Below are positions 10,901-24,000 of a stretch of DNA of 28,431 nt, piece by piece. The first letter of the stretch is position 1, and the number at the start of each line of letters is the position of its first letter. The notes beneath the pieces are model-generated. The model saw only the letters and a program-made list of their open reading frames with translations. It did not search any database and was not told where the DNA came from. The position numbers and the translations under genes were made by a program. This stretch comes from Lingula anatina (lineage: Eukaryota > Brachiopoda > Lingulata > Lingulida > Lingulidae): the NCBI RefSeq assembly GCF_001039355.2, contig NW_019773549.1, positions 58,396 to 86,826 of the forward strand. The letters run 5' to 3'.

Positions 10901-12660
10901 TAATGATGGCATTCATTACAATAATGATTATTTCAACCCCAGTGCAACGGTATCATTTTTTTTTCATTATGATGTGCGCAGACATAAAACTCAATTTTTT
11001 TTGGTCAAATAATATGTGAACTTAATACTACAATTGTATAGAAAAATTATCTATTCGTATCAGCTAATGAGATCAAAATTACCAAGAGACGTGCATTAAA
11101 CGCCCTTTAACAAAATTCTTTAGTGAAATAAATGAAATGTTTGGCTAAAATCCATTTAGGTTATACGGCATTTCCGGCCTTCCTTGTTTAGCAAGTTTGA
11201 ATCAAGAAGATTTGCATGAGTTTATTTTTCAATTTTGGATCATTTGAAAATTTTGAAATAAATTTTGGAAATAAATTTGTTCATTTACTTTTAATTTGAT
11301 GTGTTATTTTTCATATCAGAGTAAAATTTTACTGCCTGGGGCCAGTTTTACATGCCCTCCCCTCTGCTGCATTTTAGTGCTTATTTTGGCTGACTGGCGG
11401 CAGCACCTTACGGGTCATCTCATGTCACCGGCAAGCTATGCCATTAATGTACCCTGATTTTTTAATATTGTTTAGGCCTTGAGTAGACGTATTTAAACCT
11501 GAAGTGTTGTGTTTGTTGATGCATGGGGAATATTTTTAAGAGAATTAAACGTTACAATGGAAGTGAATGGGATTTTTAATAGTGGTTTATAACCTTTAGT
11601 ACCTGGCAAGCTATTTGTCACACCTAGCACATTTCCATTAATTCTGCGGTAGACAGCACAATCATGTTGAGACGGGACATGCGCCAGATTATTATCGCGT
11701 ACGAAAAGTTGTTTACAGTATACAGAATATTTTAATGTGATCACTACTAGTAGATGACAAATGAAATTTCATTCGTTTTATAAGATTAAATACAATGTTG
11801 TATGTGAAATAATCATGCAATGCATAATATGTGTTGAAACTTTATACGCATATGTAAAAATATTGACCGCTTGAAATAACTGGTTATCTTATAACTCCAT
11901 GGCAGTACTGAGGGGCTTTATGATAACTGGCTATTAAATGGTACAACAGTACATGGAAGTGGGCCTACTGACAAGAACACCCTCCAATCACATAATCCCA
12001 GCAGCTGAGTTTCAAACCTAAGGCGAATGGACATGTTTAATTTCTAAAAAAGAAAAAAAGATTTATCCTTTTTCCATTCATATCAATACTTCTGGGGATC
12101 ACACATCTTTCGACGTAGTCACTGTCCTACACCTCTCCCTACGCCCTACACTATCAATGTTATGATTGACGTTTGTTTATATAAACTGTCAATCAAGCTG
12201 CCCGCATTTATGACAATTATGGCAAAACTCCCATGCACCCGAGTTTCTGTTAGGAGACCAGTGATCACTGCCAAAAACCGTCCACGTCAAGTCAGACGGT
12301 ATACTGGAATTCTGGAATGGTCACCAGCCAATAGGCCTACTGGGCATTGACACTGTTCTCAGATGAAAGCATCTGAAACGTTGCCAGATTTTATGGACGT
12401 GCAAGGGTTTGGAAAACAGCTGGTAAGAAGTATATCCCCAATTTTCTGCCTCTGGTCGACAGAACGCACCCCACATAAATCGTAGCAACAGAGGGACAGC
12501 ACTGCAAACAAAAATTACCTCATGCTATCTTTGCACCGTATGTGGAACGCCATTACTGCGCAAACGTTACAGAACTATTTGACTCCACGCCCAGACGCGT
12601 CCTCAATCCAGAAAATAATGTACAAAATACTGAAAAGTGGCTTTGATTTTTTTTACTATG
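7960..12660. other. Intergenic DNA between genes A and B
   Basis: About 4.7 kb of AT-rich DNA without a recognisable exon. It includes a G-run tract (10799-10820), C-rich patches near 10130-10220, and a small hairpin near 12360 (CAGATG and CATCTG). A conceivable plus-strand terminal exon at 8732-8814 is noted among the findings but is not supported well enough to annotate as a gene. Confidence 0.4.
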
Positions 12661-12665
12661 ATGAG

Positions 12666-12675
12666 TTTATTTATT
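12666..12675 (-). promoter_or_regulatory. Candidate poly(A) signals for gene B
   Basis: Two overlapping AATAAA hexamers on the minus strand (TTTATTTATT on plus) lie about 440 bases past the stop codon. A weaker ATTAAA lies at 13083-13088, about 30 bases past the stop. Which is used cannot be decided from sequence, and such hexamers are common in AT-rich DNA. Confidence 0.3.
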
Positions 12676-13116
12676 GCTTGTACAATCAGTAAATTTTTGT
12701 GAAAAAAATCCATTTAGAAGTTGAATAAAGAACATTGGTTCATGATGATTTTCTGCATCACTTAACGCCTGGCGTAAAGTGTGACATTTTTTCTTTTTTG
12801 CTAGGAGAATATATATTGTTGTTTTTGTAAAGAACATGTACATGTATATTGCAAATTATATTTATATAAGTACTGGTAACTGTACACTGTGAAATAATGA
12901 TGTAAAATGATCAATGTACATTAAGTTCAATGAATAAAAACGCTGCATGATATATCCACAGATGTATAGGGTCTTCTACACTGCTACATCCTGCGGTATT
13001 TAATGTTCATTCTACACAATTGTTAAGATGAAGGCAATTCTTTTGAGCTTCTGATAACATGAATGGTATGAAGACACATAATTTTAATTAAAAATGTACA
13101 TGTATAAAACTTATAG

Positions 13117-14995
13117 TCATATTACTGATTCTGACGTTTCATGCTGTAAAACATGGCTTGTTGTAATTCCACCTGTTCTATGACCGACACCAATGCCGTT
13201 TGATAGGGGCAACGTGCTAGGTGTACCTGATAGGGGCAACGTGCTAGGTGTACCTGCCAGAACGTTAATAGCAGGCACCGCTGTCGTATCTCTGGCACCC
13301 CATCTCTGCTGCTCGGCCAACTTGATTAATTCGTAACATAGAAGATATTCTTTCTGGAAAAATAAAACAGATTTATTTTATTGTAGGGCAAATCAGTTTC
13401 AATTTGCGTAACTCTCTTTATGTCATATGTAGACAACATTAAAATGCTAAATAAGAGCAAATCTCCGCATGCATTGACTGAAGCCTGTATTTTTGTTGTG
13501 TCTATTTTATCTAATATATATTTATCAAGCATATATTTTATATATTTATCAAATATATATATATTTACTGGGTCATTTGAGAACATTTTTGTCATTCCGC
13601 CAAGTATTGTACTATAGGGGGCAAGGTGGTGGGGCCGAAGGTCCGACATCCATTTTGCGAATTAAAATGTACATTAATGTGCTCAGTTCTGCAATCTTCC
13701 CCCCCCCCTCCAAATTGAAGAACAAGGGTAAGGGAAGAGGGGAAGAGTGAAGAAGGTGAAAATAATTGCTAAACCTTTCTGCAGATGAAATATATATGTG
13801 CTGGTGTGTGTGTGTGTGTGTGTGTGTTTGTTTAAGTACGTACAGTGTATGTTTGTATAACAACTGTCTCTAACTGTATGTTTCAATTAAATAATAAAAA
13901 ACAAGTCCTACTTCATCTTTCACTAGCTCTGGACGGTTTGCTTTTACCAATTTGACCGTAGAAAATATGTCCACTTTGTCTTCCTCCGCCAACTGATTCA
14001 GTGCAATGTTGACAGTGCAGAAGACACCACAGCGCTCCACACCGTCTCTGAAAGATATATGATAATTAAGATTACTGGGTGCGATGGGATTTATTCAGTT
14101 TTCTTTTTTCATCTCTTTTTAAACAAACAATAAGGGATAAGATTCCTGCAGCAAAGGTTCTGAGGTTGACGTATGCTATCTTTTAATTGACCCCTTCATT
14201 TATTATAATGAACTATGAGTTACCATAAACATGTGTTAAGATACTTCATATTTATATTTACACTTCATGGGACAAGCATTACTGTATATTTACAGAGCTG
14301 AGTTGAGAGTATATACTTACTTAGACATAATACAAACAGGTGCATGAGTGAAACCTTGATCAATCTCTAGCTTGTGCAGCCATTCCTCTACGAGATTATT
14401 TAGCATCAAAATCGATCCCATCTCTTCCTTTGCCTTACGCGGCCAATAGTTCAGCTGGAACATGCGTACTGTATGTACGTGTCGAGTGGCGGACTCGACT
14501 GCAAATATTTTTTTCAAAAGTGCTCTAGTTGCTTGCATATCATACTGGAAATATAGCAATTGTTTGGATAAATAAAGCGCATGAAAGATTGTGGGAAAAT
14601 ACTAACATTTGAAAATGTTTTTGTCAGCATGCCGAGTATTTTAGGTAAGAGTAGGGCCTACATACATGCACAGTTACACTGGAACGTCACATGGATGGGT
14701 AGCGTCACTCTGACAAACCGGCTCAGTTAGCACAGGGTCACTATTATCGAAATTTTTCGAAAAATGTATAAACTTAGCACATCATTTGAATGACATCTCA
14801 CCTTTCCCGATTGTGCCCATTTGTGTGAGCTGCGGATCACGTTCTGAAAGGGAATTTATTATAATTGTGATTAATCGAACCTCTAAGTGGTATATGAACA
14901 TTACTTAAGAAAATAAACTGACTTATCACAGCAATTTTCTTTATTTCCTTCTGCTATGATTCTCACATCATTTTTAATTAAAGAGAAAAATAACA

Positions 14996-15066
<71 letters not shown>

Positions 15067-18000
15067 TAAAAAACAAAATGTCGTTATACGTGTACCTTTC
15101 TTATATTGAATGTTTTCGTCGTGATGTTTGGGTACCGCCTGGTCTCAGTTAGTGTCACTTGGAGTCCATCGTGCACTTCAGTTTCCGGGAAACCAGGCCA
15201 GAAATGTGGGTATCTCTACAATAACAATCAGTGGCATTCTTTCATGGTCTTTCACCGTCTTCAAGCATGATGATGATGATACTCAGTTTTAAGCCATATT
15301 CATACTTTGAAATATGTGTGGTGTGGGTGAGTTGCTTCTTTCAACCATGCCCTTTTCTAGATGGCCACGAAACTGAGTAGGCAGTCATTTATCAATACCA
15401 TATACCTCAACAGATGGTTTTATTTGCAGTTACTATGGAAACCCTGTTTCATACCGGACTTACCCAACGGTCAAACCTGGAGTCCATGTGGTCCAATATC
15501 ACAAGCGTTGGAATTTGACAGTCGTACAGAAGTCGCCACAGATCCACAACAGTGTTCTGCATGGGCCACTCGGTCACTATGAACTGCTGTTCGCTGTAGA
15601 AGCTCTGTAAAATGATTATGAATGAAGATGACCTTTGGTGATTTGTAGCATAAAGGATACGTGTAATTAAAGTATTAAAGTATTGGGCTCTGAAGATGAG
15701 ACTGTCAGCTGCCACATATTTAATCTACAATAGGAGCTAACATAATATCTCACTACATTTCAATGGATTCTTATTCAGGAACAGGGGGAGCGTCGTGTCC
15801 AAACGTGATATACTGTGTGTTTTTAAACAGCATATATAATTATTTATTATAAATCATAATCGACGTCTGATTGAATCTCTTTGTTGAGGCATAAACTACC
15901 ATGTAGCTCTTTGCAAATGCTGTGTTCCACATTATAAAATTCGCTATGGTGACTGATTCAAAGAATTTGTATGGGCGTGAGCGTGACAGGTAAAAACCCC
16001 TTTACACTTGACGGCGTCCTTTCTGCATCCTTTGTGCGGCCATGAAACTGGCCAGATCGCCGCTGGAAGCTCAAAGAACACACGGTGATCGGTAAGGTCG
16101 CATACAGAACGTTCAAGCATCGCAAAAGAAGCCATGCATGTTCAAAACAATCGCAGAGAGACCGCGATGGAGGTTGGGACGCTGCAAGGTCGATCAAGGG
16201 ACGCAGAGAGGACGCACTGTGGTGGTAGAAAGGAGGCACAAGCATCGCTTTGGTTGCAGAATGAATGCTCAATGATCGGCCAGTTGTCGGCACGTCAAGT
16301 ATTTTTTTTGACTCTCAAACAGTGCCGTACTAGGGTATTTTTCACCAGAGACAGGAAATCTTAAGTTAACGGCTACTAGTTGTCTCATACCAGCTTTCAA
16401 TTGTTTTTCACCCTAAATTCTTGAACTGATAGATTTTTGGAGCTCATTACAGAACGAATATTTTGCTTCTTTAAGATGCAGTTCTTATCGCAGTTTTTGC
16501 AGAATGCGCCTTTTCAAAAAAGATTAAAAAAATGTACGTTGCGTCAGCCGGCCTTTTCTGTCTTCGGCGCCTGTCCAACCTTTGTATAAGGACAACAATG
16601 ATCATCTGGCTTATTATCAGTACATGCAGACCTTGCATTACTGTAGTTTGAAAAAGAAGTTTATTCCTAATTATACGTTTCACGTTCTGGAGATGTGCTT
16701 AATTGGGTGACCGGGGTATAACTGATGAAAAATATTTAAGAGTCAGAATATATCGAAGGAAGCCCAAACAACGACCATCGGTCTAACAGGTGGCAGAAAG
16801 ATCGTAGAATGGTCGCCACTGATTGCCGATGAAGGTACAGAGAACGCAACGAGGATGCCCAATAGTCGCTCAAACATCGCAATGGACGCCGTGGGTTGCC
16901 CGGGGGGACGCACAGTGGAGGCAGGTACGTCGCTCAAAGGACGCACAGGTCTCTCGTAGTTTTAGACTGGGTTCCCACAGATTTAGATCGATCTATCTGG
17001 ATCGACCTAGCTCCCTGGGGGTTCACGCTAAATGAGCTTCCGGGAGCTGAGCGTGCACAAAAGTTAATTACCCCCTTACAGCTTTTAGCATGCGGGACAG
17101 ACATTTAATCCGGTTAAGCTGACAGCAAACTAGAGACTCCCCAGGGGGATAGATTGATCTAAATATCCGTGGATATGGTCTCTTAGGTGATCGCTAAAGT
17201 CGCATACAGAACGTTCAAGCATCGCCGTGGACGCCGCAACGTTTTGAGTAAGTTCAAAACAATCGCAGAGAGAACGCGATAGAGATGGACGCTGCAAGGT
17301 CGCTCAAGGGACGCAGAGAGAATGCACAAGCATCGCCGTGGTCGCAAAAAGGAGGCAAAAGCATTGCTTTGGTTGCAGAATAAATGCTCAACGATCGGGC
17401 AGTTGTCGGCACGTAAAGTGTAATTTTTTTTACCCTCAAACGGGACCGCGCTAGGGTATTTTTCACCAGAGACAGGGAATCAAATGATAACAGCTACTAG
17501 TGGTCTCATACCAGCCTCCAGTTCGTATTTTTTCCTTACATTCTTGAACCGATCCAGTTTTGGAGGAAATTATAGAACAAACATTTTGCTTTTTTCAAGA
17601 TGCAGATCTTGTCGCAGTTTTTGGAGATTGCATCTTTTGAAAACAGCCTCAAAAGTTCTATATGGTGTCAGTCAGTCTTTCTCGTCTTCAGCGCCTGTCT
17701 ATCTGTCTTATAAGGACAACAATGGCTTATCATCAGTCCATGCACAACTTGCATTAGTAAAGATTGAAAAATAATTATTTCTTAATTATGTTTCGTTTCC
17801 GGAAGATGTTTTTTAATTGGGTGAGCGGGTTAGAACTGATGAAAAAAATATAAAAGAGTCAGAACATATCGAAGGACTCCCAAACAACGCTCATCGGTCT
17901 AGCAGGAAGCAGAAAAATCGTAGAGTGGTCGCCACTGATCGCCGATAAAGGTACAGAGAACGCAACATCGCAATGGACGCCGCGGGCTGCACAGGGGACG

Positions 18001-21000
18001 CACAGGGGAGGCAGACCGGTCGCTCAGCGGACGCACAGGTCGCTCAGAGGACGCACAGGTCGCTCGCAGTTTTACAGGTAAAATTTAAATTCGGTCGTTC
18101 AAAGGACGCACAAGGAACGCATATGCCTTTACACTGAGACACGATTTAATTGCTTTGGCGACCGTTGAGCGTAATGATCACATTTTGATCGCTGAAGGAT
18201 GAAGAAAGGACCAGTGTAAAGGGACCTTAAACAAGCAATGCAGATAAACTGCCAACGATATCTGTTATTATTACTCCCCTCCTTATAACATACTCACGTT
18301 AATGTAAACTGCATTGATGTAATCACTATGACTACTAACTGAATCGTCTTTTAAATAGGGTCGGCATCTGTCAGCTGAAATTGAAAGTTTAGCTTGCATG
18401 CAAAGATATCTCGAGAGAAAGTCACTAGTTTAAAGCTGAATACTCACATTTTTTCTGGCAGTATATTCTAAAGCATATAAGGCCATTCAAAATACTTCAT
18501 TAAAACGGATATCTTTGATACCCCTCTCCTTATAATATAATATAATATAATATAATATAATATAATATAATATAATATAATATAATATAATACCTATTGT
18601 CAACCCCACCCTTCCCATTGATTTACACCATGTGTCAAAATTTTTTTCCCAGACCAATATTCTTATTTCATTCAAAATTAACAATACTGGTTGGTATCTC
18701 GTTCTTAATTGAAATGAAACTATTCCTAGGCCCCACAGACAAGAAAGTAAAAACAGTGAATACACTTTATTGCAAATAATTTTCTCACGCGGTTACAAAC
18801 TTTGTGAGAAATACATGTAGATAAACGAGTGGAAACAAAAATATGGATTGATAACATGCCAAGAAAATAAAAAAGAATCCAATGAACAAATACGTTAGTA
18901 AACAACATGCTTCAAACGAGTATGCCTACATAGTTTAAATATAGATAAACAGTATATACCAGTATAGATCACCAAGTAGATAAACTTACGAGGCAGCAGT
19001 ACTGAATTCCTGTTTTTGTGCAAGTTTTCACTTCTGAATCCGGCCGCACACTCGCCACTGGTCAGGACGGGGGTCAGGGAGGTCAGCAGCTAAGACACAA
19101 TTGTATTAAACAGAAATTGTTATATTTTGAGTCCACTGACTCTTTTTATTCCTCTCTTGAAGTATAACACATCACACATCTTCTGGCTTATATTTAGTAT
19201 ATTTAGACCTGTAAAGTAGTTTTTGAATGTGATTTGAATACGTTTAAGTGAGGTAGGACTTTTTAACAGGACTTTTTAGTATTTATACATTTTCTTCAAC
19301 CGGTACCTTAAATTCCTTCGAAAATCCTGTCTCGCTCCAGCCTGGAGACTTCCATGCTAAAAACTTTGTCACTCCAACAAGATCTTTTCGTTGAACAGTA
19401 GTGTCGTCACATACAGCATGGGTGGCAACTGTGGCATAAACAAATTGGTAGTTTTGCTAAAAAAGGAAACCATTTGTTATCAAAGAAAGGATGCTTCTAA
19501 GTTATAGGCAATATCAAATAACCATCGGTGGCATACAGAACATTTGTATTGAATTGAAAGGAATGATTTTTTGATAAATTAAAATTCAAGTTTTTATCCT
19601 CCAACCAGCAGTCAACGTAGTCTTTCCTGTACCTTTCAACAATATTTGACAGTTAAAGTAAAGAATCACTTAAAAACTTACAACTGTTTCAAGCATTCTT
19701 GGGTTTTTCTTCCGAAGATAGGCAACGGCGTTAAAGATCTGGACGCTCTTGGTGGCGTCCATTCGCTCCAAGATTGCGTCCACAGCGATGTAGGCGCCAA
19801 CCTTGTCAATCGAGTTGAACCTGAAAGTTCATCACAGATTCAAAAATCAACATATGGGATAATATTCAGATAAACTATATAATTTTAGATATTTTTACAG
19901 TTTCGAGATGTAATAGCACTGTTATAGAAATACAAAATAAATCCTACTTTTCTGTGATGATGATTTTATGATAATGTTACGTTATTCAATATATATGACA
20001 AAATATTGTAAACTGACTACTTAGAAGAGTAATATTCCAGCTACAAGTGGGATTATGTTAACTTTCAAAAAGAACATACTGCAAAAATGTATTACAGGAA
20101 TTTAGTGTTAGAAGGTGCGTACTGCAATACTCAAGGGAGTTCGATACGTCATAGGCATACATTAACAAAATAGCTTTTTCCAGTTTCTTTTATGCAAAAT
20201 ACTTGTTTTGATATTAGTGCAATGAAAACAAATACTTTAGAGCACCACCACACGCTCTTCTGCACACAGGGTGGCAAAGTGCTTATCGTCAAAATGAATT
20301 CTTCTAGAATAGCGATTTTCTCCTTCTCACGAATCATTACTTGCTCCCTCCCTGCATTTGAATTTTTATCCCATTTTTAATTAAATAGTTTAGTTTTAAA
20401 TAATTGGCCAGTCGTTTAGAAAGACATCTGTCTTCCATGACAATGTTTATTCTGCTTTATCTAACCAGATAAGGGGGCACCCTAACGTACCTAACCCACT
20501 TAAAGATATTGCCTAATAAGGAAATGTTGAATATTTGATTGACAAAACTGAATGGAAGATTAACAGATCGGGTTAAAGCAGTAGTAATAGCGTGACCAGT
20601 GCACAGAAAACCAAGCACAGTATAATTTTCTACGTTTGTAAGAGAATAAAGAAGACCAGCAAATAAACGTTGGAGGATTGTTTTTACTATAATGGCAGTA
20701 TGTATACAGTATGAAGAAGTGCCAAGACAGGAAAGAGGCGTGCCACCCAAGGCGACAGGTAACAGGTGGACATACGCTTCGTGCACCAACAGCGGGGTGA
20801 CTTGTCCTTTTGGGGATTCGTGTGACATTGACAGGTTAACTTCTCTCCGGATGTTTAACAAGAGAATCGGGTCGGGGCATCTGTGGCGCTCCCAGCTCTT
20901 CGCCTGATAATGTTGTATGCGTCTCTCCTGGTCGCAGTCATTCTGAATAGATATTGCTTCGTTATAGGTAAAATTCATAACCATTATATCATGCAAAACC

Positions 21001-24000
21001 ACTTACAAATAATTTACGGACTGAGCCCACGTAGAGACATAATGAACTACAGTCAAATAAAGGATAACTGAAATTACTGTCAAGTACCTTTCTTACGCTG
21101 ATGGTTCGCTTTATCCAGTCTGCGCGTGTCACAGTGTTCTGAATCTCCACGTGATAACCCCCCGCAGTGGCCACGTGCCAGTATTCACAACATAAAATCT
21201 GAATCGGTAAAAGGTGAAAAACTAGTATGCCATACAGCACACCGAATAAAATATTCCAGAACGAGTTCTTTAACGGACATATCTAAAATTTCAGTTATTT
21301 TTGTGACTGTTTTTTTTTCGTCTATCCTGTCAAAACACTGTTCAATGTCGGCAGCAAAACTTCATCGACTTGATCTTTAGGCAACGCTTTGAGAGTAATC
21401 TTGTGGTGTTAGTTAAATGGGTTAAATCTTTGCATTAATACAAAATTTCCCCATTCAATATTTAATAGCGTTTGGACACTAACATAGCTTTTGAGGAAAT
21501 TAATCATCTATTATAGACTAAGTTACACTCAAAGTGAGGTCTGCACTTGCTTATACATCATTTCATGTGTACAACGTACCCCGCAGTAATCAAAGGAGGG
21601 GGTAAGTGTAAGGATGCACTGACAGCCGTGGGTCCATACCAAATCCCAGAAAGATTCCAAAGTTTCTCTCGTAGGAGCTGGAAAAGATGACCACCATCTC
21701 CTTTATAAAGCAAAAAAGGAATTTGCTAGGGGGTAATATAAAGTAAGTGTCAACATAAAACAACTATTGTGAGTCACAACCATTTAAAGGGATAACAACT
21801 GTTCATTTTGGCCCAAAAAATTAATTTTCCTGGGGTAAACAACAATTTTCTCATACTTACCAATGGTTAATGAATCCATTTCTACATTCAAACTTTTGTT
21901 TTTTTCCTTTTTTTTTGTAATAATATCTTAAGAGATTACGTATAGCCATCTATGAAGGTCACGTGGTCCGTTGACAAGCTCAGATTTCAGAATAACAGCT
22001 ATAACCGCTGTTTTTGTGGTAAAACAGAATATTATATTTCTATGAGTTGTTTACGATATATTAATTGTAAAATATAGATCTCATATGAAGAGTTGTTATC
22101 ACTTTAATAATATAGATATGTCATATTGAAAATACTATAATGTCATCACTTATAAAAAAATCTATCAAAGTTTGAGAGCACGTACATAGGCTCGGCACTA
22201 CAGGGAGAGGTGATAAATGTAATAAAGGGGGCAGAACACGAGATAGCCGTGTGGGGTGCGAAAAAATGAATGCAAAAGAATGCAACATTACGGAAAGGAC
22301 AAAGATAGAAAATTAATGAAATAAAATGAAAATGACTGTTAATTTCCGGCCTATGGAAAATATTTTAAAATTTGAATTGGTCATTAAATGATTTGTAACT
22401 ACTTAAAGTTACATAGTAACTTACCAGTGTGAACAAGGTAAGCATTCCGGTTTTTGTATCCCTGAAACAACAATTATGTTCAATAATTAAAAAATAACCA
22501 ACCAGCTCGTGACAGGAAACTTTTTTAAGCAAATGTATTTGTACAAAATTCCTTTATAAGGGTAAATAAACGACAGTGCCACTTAGGTTGGAGCTGTGGC
22601 ATCAAAAATGGATCCTCACCTCTGGAGAAGAACGTGGGCCTATGAGCGTATGTTACCTACCTAGCGTATGTTACCTAATTTACACAATTCACCTAATAAT
22701 ATAATTATAATAATTTTACAGGTGTATGGCGTAAACAGCCTATGACTTGACCTACATCGACGTAAAAAGGATTCAGCTTCGTGTCCTTGAGAAAGGCTGC
22801 CATCTTGTCTTGGATCACCAACTGGCATGCTAGATCTGAGAAAGTTAAATGATTACTAGATATACAAATACAATCAATGAAACTAATGGTATTACAAAAA
22901 CAATTTCTCTAGTATGGCTGTTCATTTTAAACGCATGTGTTTAGGTATATTTCGTTTTGATTTAGTAAATCAAACTGAGGTCCAAATTCATGTATATATA
23001 CATGTATATATATATATATACAGCATTGGTCAAAAAGGTTGTCCCACCCCCATTTCCATGTACTTTTATTTANAAGGCCTTGATAGCAGCTTAATATGGA
23101 TTACCTTTTACCACTCAGACGATGCACTTGAAGGATTATCATTTCAAAACTTGCGACATCAGTATATAATTACAAAGATAATTACACTTCTAATACATAC
23201 CGGAAGTTCGCGAACTATCTTTGGTATGAATCTTGCCATCACGTCTTAACATTTCCCTCTCCAAAGCTATTTTAGTTAAGGCCTGAAATCCATTCTCTCT
23301 GATTAGAAATATAACCAAGGGTGTATGGTATAATATCTACTTAATTATACTTTTCTTTCTTGTTGTCATTATGCTTATTTGATTATAATTTGAGGACATT
23401 AAAATTACTGTCTTCTTAAAGTGACAAAATATCCATGCGGCCAGGGGTAAGCCTCACAATGAGAACATAATATCTTGTTATAATTATGACAAAAAAGGCT
23501 TTTAAAGCGTGACTGTATGCATGACTAAGTGGGCACCTGCATAATTTTCTTTACACACCATCACCAGGTACAGTATACAGTGCTGTTTCTCACATGTGGA
23601 TATTTGGTTTTGCGTTCTGGCCGACATATTAAAAAATAGTCCCATTTGGTATATGATGTTGGCGTTGGAACGTGGGGGTGGGTGGTGTGGTGCAGGGGGT
23701 GGGTGGGGTAGGAGCTCTTATTATAGTTCAACAGGTTCGTTCTGGCTATGAAACCCTTAATATGGATCCTGTTGAATTTTATTATCAGGACGCCTGAAAA
23801 TATAATTATCACACAACAAACCTGATGCTCCTTTTCAATCAAGCCTTTATCTTGACTTATTTGCAGGAATTCAGATATTGTTCGCCCTCGTTGATTTTTA
23901 AAAACCATGACCCGGACTGAGGTTTCCAGATTTCCTGAAAAAAAGTCATTCTCGAGATAAGCACACTCTATTAACTAAAATGAAATAGTAAAGGAATTAA

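Larger units (their letters stand above)
15998..18223. mobile_element. 2.2-kb non-autonomous inverted-repeat element with internal duplication
   Basis: The left end CCCTTTACACTTGACGG...CCTTTCTGCATCC and the right end, read on the minus strand, CCCTTTACACTGGTCC...TTTCTTCATCC are imperfect terminal inverted repeats of about 30 bases. The interior is locally GC-richer, full of GGACGCACAGG and TCGCTCA modules, and has no transposase. It fills most of the intron between exons 14 and 15 of gene B, the gene's longest. A further TTTACACTGAGAC copy near 18125 suggests nesting. No target-site duplication was clear. The superfamily is not assigned. Confidence 0.62.

Noticed and set aside
12360-12400. 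Hammerhead-ribozyme-like core (CAGATGA ... GAAAC)
   Set aside because: The conserved CUGAUGA is not met, and the intervening bases do not form stem II; only a simple 6-bp hairpin is present.
13326-13886. Overlapping minus-strand frames of 67-107 codons
   Set aside because: They are built on intron sequence, AT-rich repeats and the TG/CA microsatellite between exons 19 and 20 of gene B.
16134-17108. Several 70- to 110-codon frames on both strands
   Set aside because: They lie inside the duplicated units of the inverted-repeat element and do not correspond between the two units.
20457-21002. A single 181-codon minus-strand open frame as an independent gene
   Set aside because: Only 20942-20776 of it matches PTP D1; the rest is intron read-through beyond a GTATGT donor and before a CAG acceptor.
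23073-23073. Ambiguous base (N) as a frame problem
   Set aside because: It lies in an intron of gene B and touches no exon.
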